Origin: Sphingomonas elodea ATCC 31461
GTDB taxonomy: Bacteria; Pseudomonadota; Alphaproteobacteria; Sphingomonadales; Sphingomonadaceae
Length of the DNA stretch: 64,000 nt
NCBI RefSeq assembly: GCF_000226955.1
Contig: NZ_AGFU01000123.1
Span: 1 to 64,000, forward strand
Direction of reading: 5' to 3'
Each line of letters begins with the position of its first letter. The first letter of the stretch is position 1. The notes beneath the pieces are model-generated. The model made no database searches. It saw nothing but the letters and a program-made list of their open reading frames with translations, and was not told the origin of the DNA. A program made the translations under genes and the position numbers. Positions 8,458 to 18,652 of this stretch are shown here, piece by piece.

Positions 8458-9040
8458 TTACATGAGGGTGCGATAACCGGCGCCATATTGCTCGAAATCT
8501 CTCGAAGCGATCTGCGCGTCTGTCGCGAATGCTGCATCCGCTCGCGTTCTGTCGTTAACTTGGCCTCGTACGCACCGATGTCTGCGTGTTCTGACCACGT
8601 AGCCCTTGACGATCTCGATTCGGATTTCGGCACCACAGGCCAATGCGTTGTCGTCAAGAATGAAGGCGGCGTGCGTCTGGCCGGGCTGGGAGTCGAGAAA
8701 GGCCAGTCGCCCGTCAGATTTGGATGATCCTGCAGATACGCTGCCACGCCGTCATGTCCGGTTGCGGTGATCAGTTGGAGCGGGACATTACCGCGTGGGC
8801 GCGCTATGGTTGGCCCGCTTCCCGCCCGTACTTCTTCTTCCAGCGTGGCGCACGGTCCGCGGCTCGAGTGGTTATTGTGCGTGCCGAGCATTTGGATGCG
8901 CTTGATGGACGTGGACTCCGGAATCTCGCTGGCTTTGGGGCGGGGGGCGTTCTGGGCCTTTTCCTGCGAGGGCTCTCCCGTCGATATCAGTGGCATGCCG
9001 GCCATTGCGGCAAGGGCAGGGGGAACCGAGTTGGCATCGC
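8458..9040 (-). pseudogene. Decayed Ca2+-dependent phosphoinositide-specific phospholipase C gene
   Basis: No intact frame spans this stretch, but minus-strand frames can be stitched together. One frame gives a likely N-terminus (SIKRIQMLGTHNNHS, the THN motif of the PI-PLC-C1 family), then GHDGVAAYLQDHPNLTGDWPF. A second frame continues with FLDSQPGQTHAAFILDDNAL and IRIEIVKGYVVRTR. The frames then cross again (ADIGAYEA) before VNDRTRADAAFATDAQIAS and DFEQYGAGYR at the end. These match in order the C-terminal blocks I know from this family (GYLVRTRADA..., ND..R.DAA..SGAQ). Several frameshifts and a large internal deletion between the THN block and the C-terminal part are implied. It lies directly downstream of the TonB receptor, a common pairing in sphingomonads. 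Confidence 0.55.
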
Positions 9041-9045
9041 GCGCA

Positions 9046-11412
9046 TCAGAAGTTGACGCTAACAAAGCCGCCTACCGTGCGGCGAGCGTTGGGCGAGGTG
9101 TAATGGAGCAATCCGATCGCACCATAGATCTGCCAGCCTGTCGAGAAATAGGTATCGAACAAATTGCGCGCGTAGACGCCCATCTCGGTGCCCGAGCGCG
9201 TGTGCAGAATGCTGACGCGCACGTTGGTCAGGCCGAATGCCGGGACATAGGAGTAGCCGGGCTGGCCCACCACGGTCCAGGATCCGCTCCGGTAGGCGTA
9301 ATCGGCATGCGCACGCAGGCGCAACGAGGTCGAGAGTGCATGCTCGTAGGTTGCCGCGGTGGTCGCGGAAAATGCCGGCGAATTCGGCAGGCGCGTATTG
9401 GTATAGTTCGTCGTCGCGTCGGCGCGATAATCGGTGAAGTACGCGTCCGTGTAAGACGCCGACGCGGTGAGCGATAGCGACGCCGTGGGCCGCGCCGCGA
9501 TGCTGGTCTCGACGCCCTGGCTGCGCAGGCCGCCGGCATTGCCGATGGCGGTAGTCAGAAGCGAGCCGCCTGCGCCGTCCGGTATCCGGGTTAGGATAGT
9601 CGCTTGAAAATTGGTGAAGTCGGATCGGAAGAGATCGATGTTGACGCGAAGTCGCCGCCCGAACCATTCGGATTTGAGGCCGACTTCCCAGGCCTTTACC
9701 GTTTCTGCTGAGAACGGATCATATATGTTGCCGACGAAGGCGATACCCGCCGGCTTGTAGCCCGTCGTGTAGGTGCCGTAGGCCATCAACTCCGCCGCGA
9801 TCTGGAAGGTGGGCGAGATCCGGAAGGAGAAATCGTCGCCGGTCACGCGACCGAACGGACGTTCCGGCGGGGCGCTGGTCGGGACGAAACTGGGGGCGAA
9901 GCCGATTACCGGAACCGGGTCCACCGTCACATAGTCCAGACCTTGAGCATTGTCGTCATGGCTATAGCGCGCGCCTAGGTTGAGATGGAACCATCGCGTG
10001 GGGGTGATTCGGATCTCGCCGAATGTCGCTGCGGTTTCGTTCACGGCCCGGAACAGCGAGGCATTGCCGGTGGCGCCGATCGCACCGGAGAAGGCGAAGA
10101 GCGTACGAGTCGGGGTTCCGTTGGTGAAAACGGGGGCCCCCAGCGTAGCCCATTGGAGTTGCGTCTGCGTGGCTTCCAGTCGGTTGTAGAAGAGGCCGAT
10201 CAGGTACTGGACCGGACCGCCTTCGGGCGAGGCGATATGGAACTCTTGGCTTACCTTGTCGGTGTGAAGGTCACCGACATTGTAGGGCACGTAGGCGAAG
10301 CGGTCGATCGGCGTCAGATTTGCGGGCGTGTCGTTGTTGTAGCGGGTGTAGCGGTAGGCGCTGATCGACGTTAGGTCGTGATTGCCAATCTTTGCATGAA
10401 CACGCACCGAGGCGCCCCATTCCTCGGAATCGAGCTGCCCGTAAATCCCGTCTGCGGTATCGGCGTTTCTGGGGCCGGGGGTGACGCCGAGCGATCCCAG
10501 GGTCGCCGTCACGGCAGCGGGCTGGCCGGAGACCGGCGTCCGGACGTTGCTATCCCAATGATGGCCGTAATCACCCGACACCAACAGATCGAAGCGATCA
10601 TTGGGCTGGACCAGCAGGCGGGCGCGGCCGCCATAGTCGTGCGTCGAACCCACCAGCTTGTTCAGGGTCACGTTCCGCCCGAAACCGTCCTGTCCTTGAT
10701 CGAAGCCGGTGATGCGCAGCGCTGCCCTGTCCCCCAGTGGGAGATTGACCGTGGTATGCAGGATCCTGTCGTTGTGCGCCCCGAAGCTCGCGCTGGCCTG
10801 CACCGACGTCGTGTTCAGCAACGGTTTGTTGGTCGTGATCGCAATCACGCCCGAGGTGGAGTTCTTGCCGAACGCCGTCCCCTGCGGACCCATGAGGACA
10901 TCGGCGTGCGCAAGGTCCGCAAGGCCGATCAGCCCATTGGCACGCTGGCCGTCCATTACCACGTCGTCGACGACGACGTTGACCGACTTCGCGTTGGAGA
11001 AATCGAACGACGTGGTGCCTACGCCGCGGATCTGGAATGCCGCGCCCTGGGTCGGATCATATTGCAGGCCCGGCGTGAGATACTGGAGATCCGTGAGGGT
11101 ACTGTAGCCGGCGTCGCGGATCGCTTCCCCGGTGACGGTCTGGATTGCGACGGGCACCCGCTGGCCGTTTTCGCCGCGCCGCTGGGCAGTGACGACGATG
11201 TCAGCCAATTCAATCTTTCTGCTCTGGCTTCCATCAAGCCCCGCGGTCCCCCCACCGCTGGCCTGCGCAAAGCTCTGAGGAGCGTAAAATGCAGTCGTTG
11301 CCATTGCAACCATATTGGCAATACGAAACAATTGTACTGATTTGTCAGTGGTTTCCACAAAAATCTTACTATGCAAAAGGTGTGATTCGTCCGCCTTATA
11401 ACAAAGATTCAT
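9046..11412 (-). CDS. TonB-dependent receptor
   Basis: Up to 788 residues. A TonB-box-like segment (LADIVVTAQRR) is followed by a plug domain (VPVAIQTVTGEAIRDAGYST, then LTPGLQYDPTQGAAFQIRGV) and a long beta-barrel ending with a C-terminal aromatic residue (GGFVSVNF). It should import a bulky ligand across the outer membrane using TonB energy. The start is ambiguous: the ATG at 11412 puts about 34 residues before a hydrophobic stretch (IANMVAMATTAFYAPQSFAQ), and a TTG nearer that stretch would give a normal signal peptide. The ruined phospholipase gene follows at once, suggesting an original phosphoinositide or phytate role. The upstream 210 bases hold no gene. Confidence 0.88.
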   Translation of the reverse strand: MNLCYKADESHLLHSKIFVETTDKSVQLFRIANMVAMATTAFYAPQSFAQASGGGTAGLDGSQSRKIELADIVVTAQRRGENGQRVPVAIQTVTGEAIRDAGYSTLTDLQYLTPGLQYDPTQGAAFQIRGVGTTSFDFSNAKSVNVVVDDVVMDGQRANGLIGLADLAHADVLMGPQGTAFGKNSTSGVIAITTNKPLLNTTSVQASASFGAHNDRILHTTVNLPLGDRAALRITGFDQGQDGFGRNVTLNKLVGSTHDYGGRARLLVQPNDRFDLLVSGDYGHHWDSNVRTPVSGQPAAVTATLGSLGVTPGPRNADTADGIYGQLDSEEWGASVRVHAKIGNHDLTSISAYRYTRYNNDTPANLTPIDRFAYVPYNVGDLHTDKVSQEFHIASPEGGPVQYLIGLFYNRLEATQTQLQWATLGAPVFTNGTPTRTLFAFSGAIGATGNASLFRAVNETAATFGEIRITPTRWFHLNLGARYSHDDNAQGLDYVTVDPVPVIGFAPSFVPTSAPPERPFGRVTGDDFSFRISPTFQIAAELMAYGTYTTGYKPAGIAFVGNIYDPFSAETVKAWEVGLKSEWFGRRLRVNIDLFRSDFTNFQATILTRIPDGAGGSLLTTAIGNAGGLRSQGVETSIAARPTASLSLTASASYTDAYFTDYRADATTNYTNTRLPNSPAFSATTAATYEHALSTSLRLRAHADYAYRSGSWTVVGQPGYSYVPAFGLTNVRVSILHTRSGTEMGVYARNLFDTYFSTGWQIYGAIGLLHYTSPNARRTVGGFVSVNF

Positions 11413-11624
11413 TTTGGATCTAAGTCACTTGTACTGGTGGGTGCGCCGCCGCGATGGAACGTAGCAAGGCTCGACCCGACCAGCGCGCTGCCGCGCGATT
11501 AACGGGCGATCGGCTCCGCTTGTGAGTTCCTCCTCCTTGAACAGGAATGAGGGCAATAGATGGTTCGGAGAGCCACCCGGAAAGTGCCACGATTCGAGAC
11601 AAAAAATACTAGGCGTAGACTCAT

Positions 11625-12171
11625 ATGGGCCGGCGCGGCGACATCATCGCGACGATGCACGTGCAACTGAAGGCGCGGGCGCCCGAGGTGCATCCGCAGG
11701 ACTATGCGATCTCCGACCCGGCCGAGGGTAAGCCGCGCATCGGCCGCGTAGTGGCCGCCGGACTGGCCGACGAGCATCGCGACCGCCACTATCTGATCGT
11801 CGCGGGGACCGACGGGCGCAGCCACTATGTCGAACTGGGCAATCGGTCGCTCTCGGAAGTGAGCGACCACCCCCAAGTCGTGCGGGTGACGCCGGTCGTC
11901 GCAGGCATCCTTGATGTCGACCGGACGGTGGCCGAGGTCGCTGCCGCTAATAGCGGCATCTACAGCGTCGACCGGCACCTGCGCCATGACGCCAGCGCCA
12001 ACCCGCGTTGCGCCGAAGCCCATGTCCGGCGGCTGGAAGCGGTGCGACGGGGAGGGGGCGAGGTCGAGCGCATGCCGGACGGCAGCTGTAAAATCGGCAC
12101 CGATCATCTCGACAAGGTGCTGGCCTTCGAGCGAAGGGCGGCTGCGGCGCGGCCCGTCGAGATCGAAACGG
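11625..12171 (+). pseudogene. Relaxase (DUF3363 mobilisation nuclease) fragment
   Basis: The frame begins GRRGDIIATMH and continues with IGRVVAAGLADEHRDRHYLI, GTDGRSHYVEL, GIYSVDRHL, EAHVRRLEAVRRGG and HLDKVLAFERR, closing at RPVEIET. This order matches the middle to C-terminal part of conjugative relaxases carrying DUF3363. The N-terminal catalytic tyrosine/histidine domain is missing and the similarity stops abruptly near 12171, after which the frame runs into the 3' end of the convergent AraC gene. It is a remnant of an integrative-conjugative element or plasmid and no longer functional. Confidence 0.72.
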
Positions 12172-12269
12172 GCGTTGCCTGTCCGATGATTGCAGGTGGG
12201 GACGCATCGACGGCACGACAGCCCACAAAGTGCCAATCCGTAGCGGATACGCATCGGCGGCAACGGGGG

Positions 12270-13277
12270 TCATGAATTTCGGCAGGTCCGACGGGCTCGG
12301 GTCTGTGTCGGTGTGCACCCAAAGCGCTCCTTATACCGCCGCGACAGGTCTGCCATGTGGACGAAGCCCCACCGGTGCGCCGTCTCGCGAATGGATGCCG
12401 CGTCCGATGTCTGCAACGCGTTGTGGACCTGGTCCAGACGCCGCCCGATGAGATACGAAAAGGGGCCGCAGCCCAGTCGCGCCTTGAACATCAGCTGCAG
12501 CATACGAACGCTGACGCCAGCCGCAGTCGCGATTTCAGAAATCTCCATCTTTCTCGCCAGGTTCGATTCAATATACTCCATCGCCAGACGGATCGCCCGG
12601 TGCTCGACCGGAGCTGCGCTGCTCGTGTCCGGCGCCCCCGACGAAGGCCAGGCGGATAGCAGCTGGTAGATCAGCAATTCTTCCAGCAGCGACGTCATCA
12701 GGCTGTCGGAGCCCTGATTGTCTAGAAGCTGGTGCTGGAGCAGCGACAGCGTCGAGCGCAGGGCGATCATCCCGGGCGTCGTGACGTCCGCGACGATTTC
12801 GAACGTCGGAGGCCGGTTCCTTCCGGCACCATAGAGCGACAGCCATGCTCGATCGAGCGCCTCCCGGCTCACCGTCGCGCTGATGGCGGAAAACCCCGGG
12901 GACGCCATCTCGCTCCGCATCTCCAGATAGGAGGTGAACAGCGCCTGCCCAAAGCCTGCGACGATGTTCTGCCCGGCGGCATTGTCCCGCGACATGTAGC
13001 CCGAGTTCACGAAGCGCAGCGTGACGAGGTCGGCCGGCACCTTGGGCGTGGTCCTGAAACCATGGCGTGTCGTGGTGGTCCAAACGCTGAACGTTTCGGA
13101 CTGGCTGCCCTGGAAGGCGATATGCACTGGGCCGCGTGGCAGGCTTTCGAAGGCCACGGCGATCCCGCCGCCTGCGTTCAGCATGTCCAGCTGGCGGCAA
13201 TCCCGGATGCTGTGATCGAGGATCAGCTTTGGCCGGGATTGGGGGGCCGCATGTTCACCCTCACCGCTTCCATGCAT
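12270..13277 (-). CDS. AraC family transcriptional regulator
   Basis: The product is 335 residues. The C-terminal third holds the two AraC helix-turn-helix units: KMEISEIATAAGVSVRMLQL, then DAASIRETAHRWGFVHMADLSRRYKERFG. The N-terminal two thirds form an effector or dimerisation domain of the AraC-binding-like type, with no clear ligand motif. It is transcribed away from the methyl-accepting protein at 13620. Its 3' end lies against the relaxase fragment, so it sits inside the mobile-element debris. The target is unknown. Confidence 0.82.
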   Translation of the reverse strand: MHGSGEGEHAAPQSRPKLILDHSIRDCRQLDMLNAGGGIAVAFESLPRGPVHIAFQGSQSETFSVWTTTTRHGFRTTPKVPADLVTLRFVNSGYMSRDNAAGQNIVAGFGQALFTSYLEMRSEMASPGFSAISATVSREALDRAWLSLYGAGRNRPPTFEIVADVTTPGMIALRSTLSLLQHQLLDNQGSDSLMTSLLEELLIYQLLSAWPSSGAPDTSSAAPVEHRAIRLAMEYIESNLARKMEISEIATAAGVSVRMLQLMFKARLGCGPFSYLIGRRLDQVHNALQTSDAASIRETAHRWGFVHMADLSRRYKERFGCTPTQTRARRTCRNS

Positions 13278-13619
13278 CGCTTTTGCGCTTCCAGGAAATT
13301 GCGTCCTCGGCGGTTCTTATCGAGCGGTGCAAACCTTTGAACAAGCAAATTTCGATGGCTATCATTATTGCGAAACGTCCCCGTGCGCCGCACGCGCCTC
13401 TGCTCTCCCAGGCTGATGTCGGGATAGAAGAAAAGCGCAAATTCCGGTGCGGGGTAACCATCTATCCAGTTGATAAGAAAGGTATTTCTCTAGGTTTTTT
13501 GTCGCATGAAAGCGCCGGTCGTCTATAAATGCGGCAGGAAGGCGGGCGTCTCTACCGCCATTTTCCAGGCAGTGCTCATCCTCTGGGAAGATCCTGAACG
13601 CGATTTGGAGGAACTGCGG
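13278..13619 (+). other. Intergenic region between divergent AraC and MCP genes
   Basis: There are 342 bases with no convincing gene; the open frames here are short and overlap neighbours. The stretch must hold the promoters for both genes. It is AT-richer near 13475-13530 (GATAAGAAAGGTATTTCTC, then TTTTTTG), where promoter elements are most likely. A ribosome site GGAGG lies about 8 bases before the MCP start at 13620. No palindrome or riboswitch was recognised. Confidence 0.5.
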
Positions 13620-15002
13620 ATGCGTTGGTTCGAGGAGAGATTGCCTATCCGGCAGAAGACGATGGTGTTGCTGGGCACCAGCATCCCGCTCGCCGTTCTT
13701 GTCACGCTGTGCCCTGTCGTCGGCATGGTCCTCGGCTTCCCGGGGATCGGTGTCGGGGCTGGCTTGCTCGTCGCAGCCGGATTGCTGGTCGTTGCCCGCC
13801 AGATGCGCGAGGCGATCTGCGGCCCCTATGTGGCAACCGTGGTTCGCATGGAGGGGCTGGCGGGGGGCGATCTCGACACGCCCATTGCCTATACCGACTA
13901 TCGGGACTGCGTCGGTAGAATGACGAAGGCGATGTTCACCTTTCGCGACATGGCGCTCGTCAATCAGCGGCAGGCGGCGGCGCAGCGAGACTTGGTGGAA
14001 CTCCTACGCGCCCATCTTTCCGCCCTTCGCGACGGGGATCTGACCGCTCGCATCGTCGCGGATGTTACGCCTGAATATGCGGCGGTGAAGAGCGATTTCA
14101 ACGATGCGATCGAAGGGATGCGCGACATCATCGCCGCTGTTTCGGACAGCGCCGCCGCGATCCAGACCGGGTCGGTGGAAATCGCGCAGGCATCGGAAGA
14201 CCTCGCGCGCCGCACGGAAGGCAACGCGGCATCGCTTGAAGAGACGGCGGCCTCGGTCGTGCAGATCGACAATCGTCTGCGCGCCACGGCGATGGCGGCG
14301 GCGCGCACCGTCGAACGTGCGGATGTCGCCATGGCCACGGTGGGTGACGGGCGCGCAGTCGCGGAACAGGCGGCGGTGGCGATGGCGCGCGTTTCCGAAA
14401 GCGCCAAGGGCATCGATGCCGTGATCGAAGGGCTCGACAAGATCGCGTTCCAGACCCGCGTTCTCGCGATGAACGCCGCGGTCGAGGCCGGCCGGGCAGG
14501 GGATGCCGGTCGAGGCTTTGCCGTGGTCGCCGACCTGGTTTCCGCGCTTGCGATGCGGGCGGAAGAGGAGGCCAAGCGTGCGCGTGACCAGCTTACCGTT
14601 ACCCAGTCCGAGGTGATGACGGCGGCCGGCGCCGTCGACAAGGTGGATGGCGCCCTTGCCGAAATATCGAAGGACGTATCGGAAGTAAACACGTTGCTGG
14701 CGCGCATGGCGGCGGACAATCAGGCACAATCCGTCGCGATCACCCAGATCTCGTCGGCCGTTGAGACGATGGACCGCGCAACCCAGCAGAACGCCGCGAT
14801 GGTGGAGCAGACATCCGCGGCGGCACGCAACCTGGCGAACGAGGTCCAGGACCTGACCGACAAGACCGTTCGGTTCACCGTCAATGCGTCGCGCGTCGGT
14901 GCTGCAATAACGTCCGGCGCAAACGCCCGAACGGGTGGGGCATCGCAGGCCCGATCGGTTACGCGGCCCCACGCTCGCATGCGCGAGCCCGCCATCGCCT
15001 GA
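13620..15002 (+). CDS. Methyl-accepting chemotaxis protein
   Basis: About 460 residues from [14 protein letters not shown]; this start has GGAGGAACTGCGG just before it, whereas the upstream ATG at 13506 has none. Two close membrane helices (about 16-60) leave no sizeable periplasmic sensor domain. A HAMP-like linker follows, with two repeats containing GGDLDTPI and DGDLTARI. The signalling domain has the conserved hairpin [20 protein letters not shown] and [19 protein letters not shown], flanked by Ala/Glu-rich coiled coils. It should signal through CheA/CheW, sensing something at the membrane or in the cytoplasm. No che genes are nearby, so it is an orphan receptor. Confidence 0.88.
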   Translation: MRWFEERLPIRQKTMVLLGTSIPLAVLVTLCPVVGMVLGFPGIGVGAGLLVAAGLLVVARQMREAICGPYVATVVRMEGLAGGDLDTPIAYTDYRDCVGRMTKAMFTFRDMALVNQRQAAAQRDLVELLRAHLSALRDGDLTARIVADVTPEYAAVKSDFNDAIEGMRDIIAAVSDSAAAIQTGSVEIAQASEDLARRTEGNAASLEETAASVVQIDNRLRATAMAAARTVERADVAMATVGDGRAVAEQAAVAMARVSESAKGIDAVIEGLDKIAFQTRVLAMNAAVEAGRAGDAGRGFAVVADLVSALAMRAEEEAKRARDQLTVTQSEVMTAAGAVDKVDGALAEISKDVSEVNTLLARMAADNQAQSVAITQISSAVETMDRATQQNAAMVEQTSAAARNLANEVQDLTDKTVRFTVNASRVGAAITSGANARTGGASQARSVTRPHARMREPAIA

Positions 15003-15119
15003 GGTATCTGGCAGGTGCTGCCCTGCGCTTGATGACGGGCCTGCCGGCATCTGGCGGCGCATCGGCGAGCGCGGTGCCGGGCAAGCGCGGATCGATCAAG
15101 CTGTGAAAGTGAAGTGTGC

Positions 15120-15740
15120 GATGGAGCGATCAATTTGCAACGTGCTCTTGTCTGCTGCCGATGACGCCGCCCTTTCTGATGGGCGCGATGCAGATTGTGC
15201 TCACCTTCCAGAATTCGTTGCTCGCAACGCTGTGCGCCGAAGCGACCAACCGTTTCTTGGCGAACCACGATGGTCTTACCGGATTGCTAAACCGGCAGGG
15301 GCTCGACGCGGCGATCGTCGCGCTTCGCGAGCGGGACGGGGCGGTTGCCATACTGGGTACCGACTCAATCGGGCCAACGACCAGTTCGACCATGCGATGG
15401 GGGATGCGCTGCTTCACGCGGTTGGAGCAAGATTGTCTGCCAATGTCCGCCCGGAGGATGTGGTCGCGCGTATCGGCGGGGACGAATTCCTGATCGTGCT
15501 CAGGAACATGCATCCGGATGCGGTGGGGCAGGTCACCGATCGTCTGATCCGCAGCGTGGCTGAAGAACCATTCGTCTTCGACGGCCAATCGGTCACTGTA
15601 GGAATGAGCATCGGATATGCCTGCTACCCCGAGGATGCGGCGGATCTCGATCTGCTGCGCCTGCGCGCGGACGCCGCGTTGTACACCGTCACAAGCGGAC
15701 CGGCAAAGGCGTTGCGCTGCGTTACGATCACACCTGGTCG
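15120..15740 (+). pseudogene. Frameshifted GGDEF (diguanylate cyclase) gene
   Basis: One frame reads MQIVLTFQNSLLATLCAEATNRF, then LANHDGLTGLLNRQGLDAAI. It ends near 15360 at AVAILGTD. A second frame continues with NRANDQFDHAMGDALLHAVG, then ARIGGDEFLIVL (intact GGDEF signature) and VGMSIGYACYPEDAADLD. A small deletion at about 15360-15365, where the usual D-DRFK segment should be, shifts the frame. The N-terminal sensory or membrane portion is also missing. It would have made cyclic di-GMP; as it stands it cannot be translated as one chain. Confidence 0.72.
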
Positions 15741-16050
15741 CTACCAGCCTTCGGCAGATCCTCGCCCCGGTCTTCTGCTTGTTGAGCCTTACGCGCGAGG
15801 GACCTGGCAGCTCGTTCGGGCGCACGGGTCTCGTTGGCGACGCAACCAGGCCGCCCCAACCCGAACGCTCTCGACTGAAATATCGCCGAGTCATCCGCGA
15901 TGAACAAGTGGCTGCAAATGGCTTCAATTGAAGCTAAAATATAAAATCATGAACATTAAGATCCGTATAATTACGTAGGAAGTATAAACCACAGAATGTG
16001 GCCTATACTTAAGTAGGTTGTTCAATGCAAAGCCTAAAGGGGAAGATGCT

Positions 16051-18540
16051 GTGGATAAAAGTTCCGTTGGATATCGTCTACGAAAGGTCCTGCTGGCTGG
16101 TACGGTTTTGCTGGTACCTGACGCGCCCGCTTGGGCACAGGAGGATGCCAAGCAGGCCGTGCAACCCAAGGACGACGTTGAGATCGTCGTAACGGCGGTT
16201 GCTCGGGGCCGTGATCGGCTCGACACGGCAATCTCGACGAGTTCGCTCAAGGCAGACGAGATCCAGAAGACCGCACCGAGGTCCGTCGCGGAGATTTTCC
16301 GCAACATCCCGGGCATACGTTCGGAAAGCTCGGGCGGCGAAGGAAACGCCAACATCTCCATTCGCGGCCTGCCGATCGGCTCGGGCGGCGCAAAGTTCCT
16401 GCAGCTGCAGGAAGATGGACTGCCGGTGCTCGAATTTGGCGATATCACGTTCGGCAACGCCGATATCTTCCTGCGCGCCGACCTGAACCTGGCGCAGGTG
16501 GAAACGATTCGGGGCGGCTCCGCCTCCACCTTCGCCTCCAACTCGCCGGGCGGCGTGATCAATCTCATTTCCAAGACCGGAGAGACCGAAGGCGGCGCAG
16601 TCCAGGCAACCACCGGACTGGATTATCGCCAGTACCGCATCGAATTCGATTATGGCGCAAAGCTCAGCGATAGCCTTCGCTTCCACCTCGGCGGCTTCTA
16701 CCGGCAGGGTGAAGGCCCCCGTCGTCTCGGCTATGACGGCGAGAAGGGCGGCCAGTTCAAGTTCAACGTCACCAAGACCTTCTCGAGCGGCTATATCCGC
16801 TTGTACGGCAAGTTCCTCGATGACCGGGCGCCCGGCTATCTGCCGATGCCGGTTCGGGTGACCGGAACCAATGCGAACCCCCAGTACCAGAATATTCCCG
16901 GCTATGTCGCCAACCGCGATCACCTGCTGTCCAGGTACATCACGCGAAATGTCACGCTGGATGGCAACAACAATCTCGTGACGGACGACATCCGTGACGG
17001 TCAACACCCGCTCGTGAAGTCGCTTGGCGTGGAAGCACAGACCGAGTTGGGTGCGTGGACGATCACGGATCGCTTTCGCTACTCCAGCATTTCGGGCAGC
17101 TTCACCACCAACTTTCCGTCCAACGTGGATTCCGCCAGCGCGATCGCAACCGCCCTTGGCGGCCCTGGCGCTACGCTCAGCTACGCCAACGGGCCGCGGG
17201 CCGGGCAGGCGATCGCAAATCCGGGCGGTTTGAACGGCAATGGCCTGCTTGCGCAGATCGTGGTCTTCGATACGCGCCTCAACAGCCTCGACAACATCAC
17301 CAACGACCTGCGGGCCAATCGGGTGTTCGATCTAGGTCGCGGCAAGCTGACGACGACGGTCGGCTTCTACAAGTCCCGGCAAACGGTGGATACGGACTGG
17401 CTCTGGACGTCCATCCTCTCGGATGTTCGCGGGGATGGCGAAGCCGCGCTGGTCAACGTGCGGCGGGCCAACGGCACCGCGGTGACGCAGGATGGCTTCT
17501 ACGCCTTTGGCGCCAGCTATTTCGGCGGCTGCTGCCGGCGCAGCTACAATGTCGATTACAATGTCAACGCGCCGTTCGCATCGCTGAACTATCTGATCGG
17601 CAAGGTTTCGGTAGGCGCCAGCGCGCGCTATGATTTCGGCAGCGCCGATGGCACGATCGCCGGCGCGGATCTGGGCGGAGGCCGTGTGGGCACCACCAGC
17701 CGCGACATCAACGGCGACGGCGTCATCTCCGACGCCGAAACCCGCGTTGCCGTCATACCGCTTACGAGCCCGGCACCGGTAAATTATCGCTATAACTACT
17801 GGAGCTATTCTAGCGGCATCAACTATCGGTTTGCCGATTATATGTCGGTATTCGGTCGCTACAGTCGCGGCGCACGTGCCAATGCGGATCGTCTTCTGTT
17901 CGGGCCGGCCGTCAGCACGACCGATGGCCGTCTCGTCAGCCGCCAGGCCGCGATCGACTTCGTCAAGCAGGCGGAGATCGGCACCAAGTACCGACGGGGC
18001 GGGCTCACGCTCAATCTGACGGGCTTCTGGGCGCGCACCGAAGAGCAGAATTACGAGGCGACGCGCCAGGTATTCATCGATCGCACCTACCGTGCCTATG
18101 GTCTTGAGTTCGATGGCGGCTATCGAAACGGGCCGTTCAGCCTGACGGCCGGGGCCACCTGGACCAAAGCGAAGATCGTCGCGGACATACTGAATCCGGG
18201 CGTGGTCGGCAACACGCCACGGCGTCAGGCCAGCCTGATCTTTCAGGCGACGCCCCAATACGATATCGGCCGGTTCGCGATCGGTACGAACATCGTGGGG
18301 ACCACCAGCAGCTATGCGCAGGACAGCAATCAGCTGAAGCTGCCCGGCTTCACCCAGGTGAACGCCTTTGCCCAGTTCCGACCGGTCCCGCGGCTGCTCG
18401 TGGCGCTCAACGCCAACAACCTGTTCAATGTGACCGCGTTCACCGAGGCGGAAGACGCTGCCATTCCTGCCAACGGCATCGTCCGGGCGCGATCCGTCAA
18501 CGGTCGCACCGTCAGTACTTCGGTTCGCATCGATTTCTGA
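16051..18540 (+). CDS. TonB-dependent receptor (paralogue of the one at 61 kb)
   Basis: About 829 residues from a GTG start giving MDKSSVGYRLRKVLLAGTVL and a signal peptide ending APAWAQ; AAAGGGGAAG precedes it at good spacing. A TTG at 16018 is the alternative. TonB box: VEIVVTAV. The plug carries IPGIRSESSGGEGNANISIR and QLQEDGLPVLEFGDI, then RGGSASTFASNSPGGVINLI. The barrel ends SVRIDF. The same unusual plug wording occurs in the receptor at 61019-63535, so they are paralogues. Ligand unknown. A strong terminator follows, and the IS remnant begins about 110 bases downstream. Confidence 0.9.
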   Translation: MDKSSVGYRLRKVLLAGTVLLVPDAPAWAQEDAKQAVQPKDDVEIVVTAVARGRDRLDTAISTSSLKADEIQKTAPRSVAEIFRNIPGIRSESSGGEGNANISIRGLPIGSGGAKFLQLQEDGLPVLEFGDITFGNADIFLRADLNLAQVETIRGGSASTFASNSPGGVINLISKTGETEGGAVQATTGLDYRQYRIEFDYGAKLSDSLRFHLGGFYRQGEGPRRLGYDGEKGGQFKFNVTKTFSSGYIRLYGKFLDDRAPGYLPMPVRVTGTNANPQYQNIPGYVANRDHLLSRYITRNVTLDGNNNLVTDDIRDGQHPLVKSLGVEAQTELGAWTITDRFRYSSISGSFTTNFPSNVDSASAIATALGGPGATLSYANGPRAGQAIANPGGLNGNGLLAQIVVFDTRLNSLDNITNDLRANRVFDLGRGKLTTTVGFYKSRQTVDTDWLWTSILSDVRGDGEAALVNVRRANGTAVTQDGFYAFGASYFGGCCRRSYNVDYNVNAPFASLNYLIGKVSVGASARYDFGSADGTIAGADLGGGRVGTTSRDINGDGVISDAETRVAVIPLTSPAPVNYRYNYWSYSSGINYRFADYMSVFGRYSRGARANADRLLFGPAVSTTDGRLVSRQAAIDFVKQAEIGTKYRRGGLTLNLTGFWARTEEQNYEATRQVFIDRTYRAYGLEFDGGYRNGPFSLTAGATWTKAKIVADILNPGVVGNTPRRQASLIFQATPQYDIGRFAIGTNIVGTTSSYAQDSNQLKLPGFTQVNAFAQFRPVPRLLVALNANNLFNVTAFTEAEDAAIPANGIVRARSVNGRTVSTSVRIDF

Positions 18541-18555
18541 TCCCCCCCAGCCTTG

Positions 18556-18586
18556 CGGTCGGGAGCTCGCTCCCGGCCGTTCTTTT
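18556..18586 (+). terminator. Rho-independent terminator of the 16-kb TonB receptor gene
   Basis: A 10-bp stem (18556-18565 with 18570-18579, one G-T pair), loop CTCG, followed by TTCTTTT. It lies 15 bases past the stop codon. Confidence 0.8.
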
Positions 18587-18652
18587 GCTTTGAGCCGCGC
18601 CGCCTCGCCCTTGGTCGCAGGATAGAGCAGTACGGCTACTAAGCTACAGTCG

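Noticed and set aside
8442-9065. 207-codon minus-strand frame as a real gene
   Set aside because: Only parts of this frame resemble a protein family; the match continues in other frames, so it is better read as a decayed phospholipase gene.
11499-12263. Minus-strand frame of 254 codons opposite the relaxase fragment
   Set aside because: The plus-strand reading matches relaxase DUF3363 blocks in order; the antisense frame has no motif.
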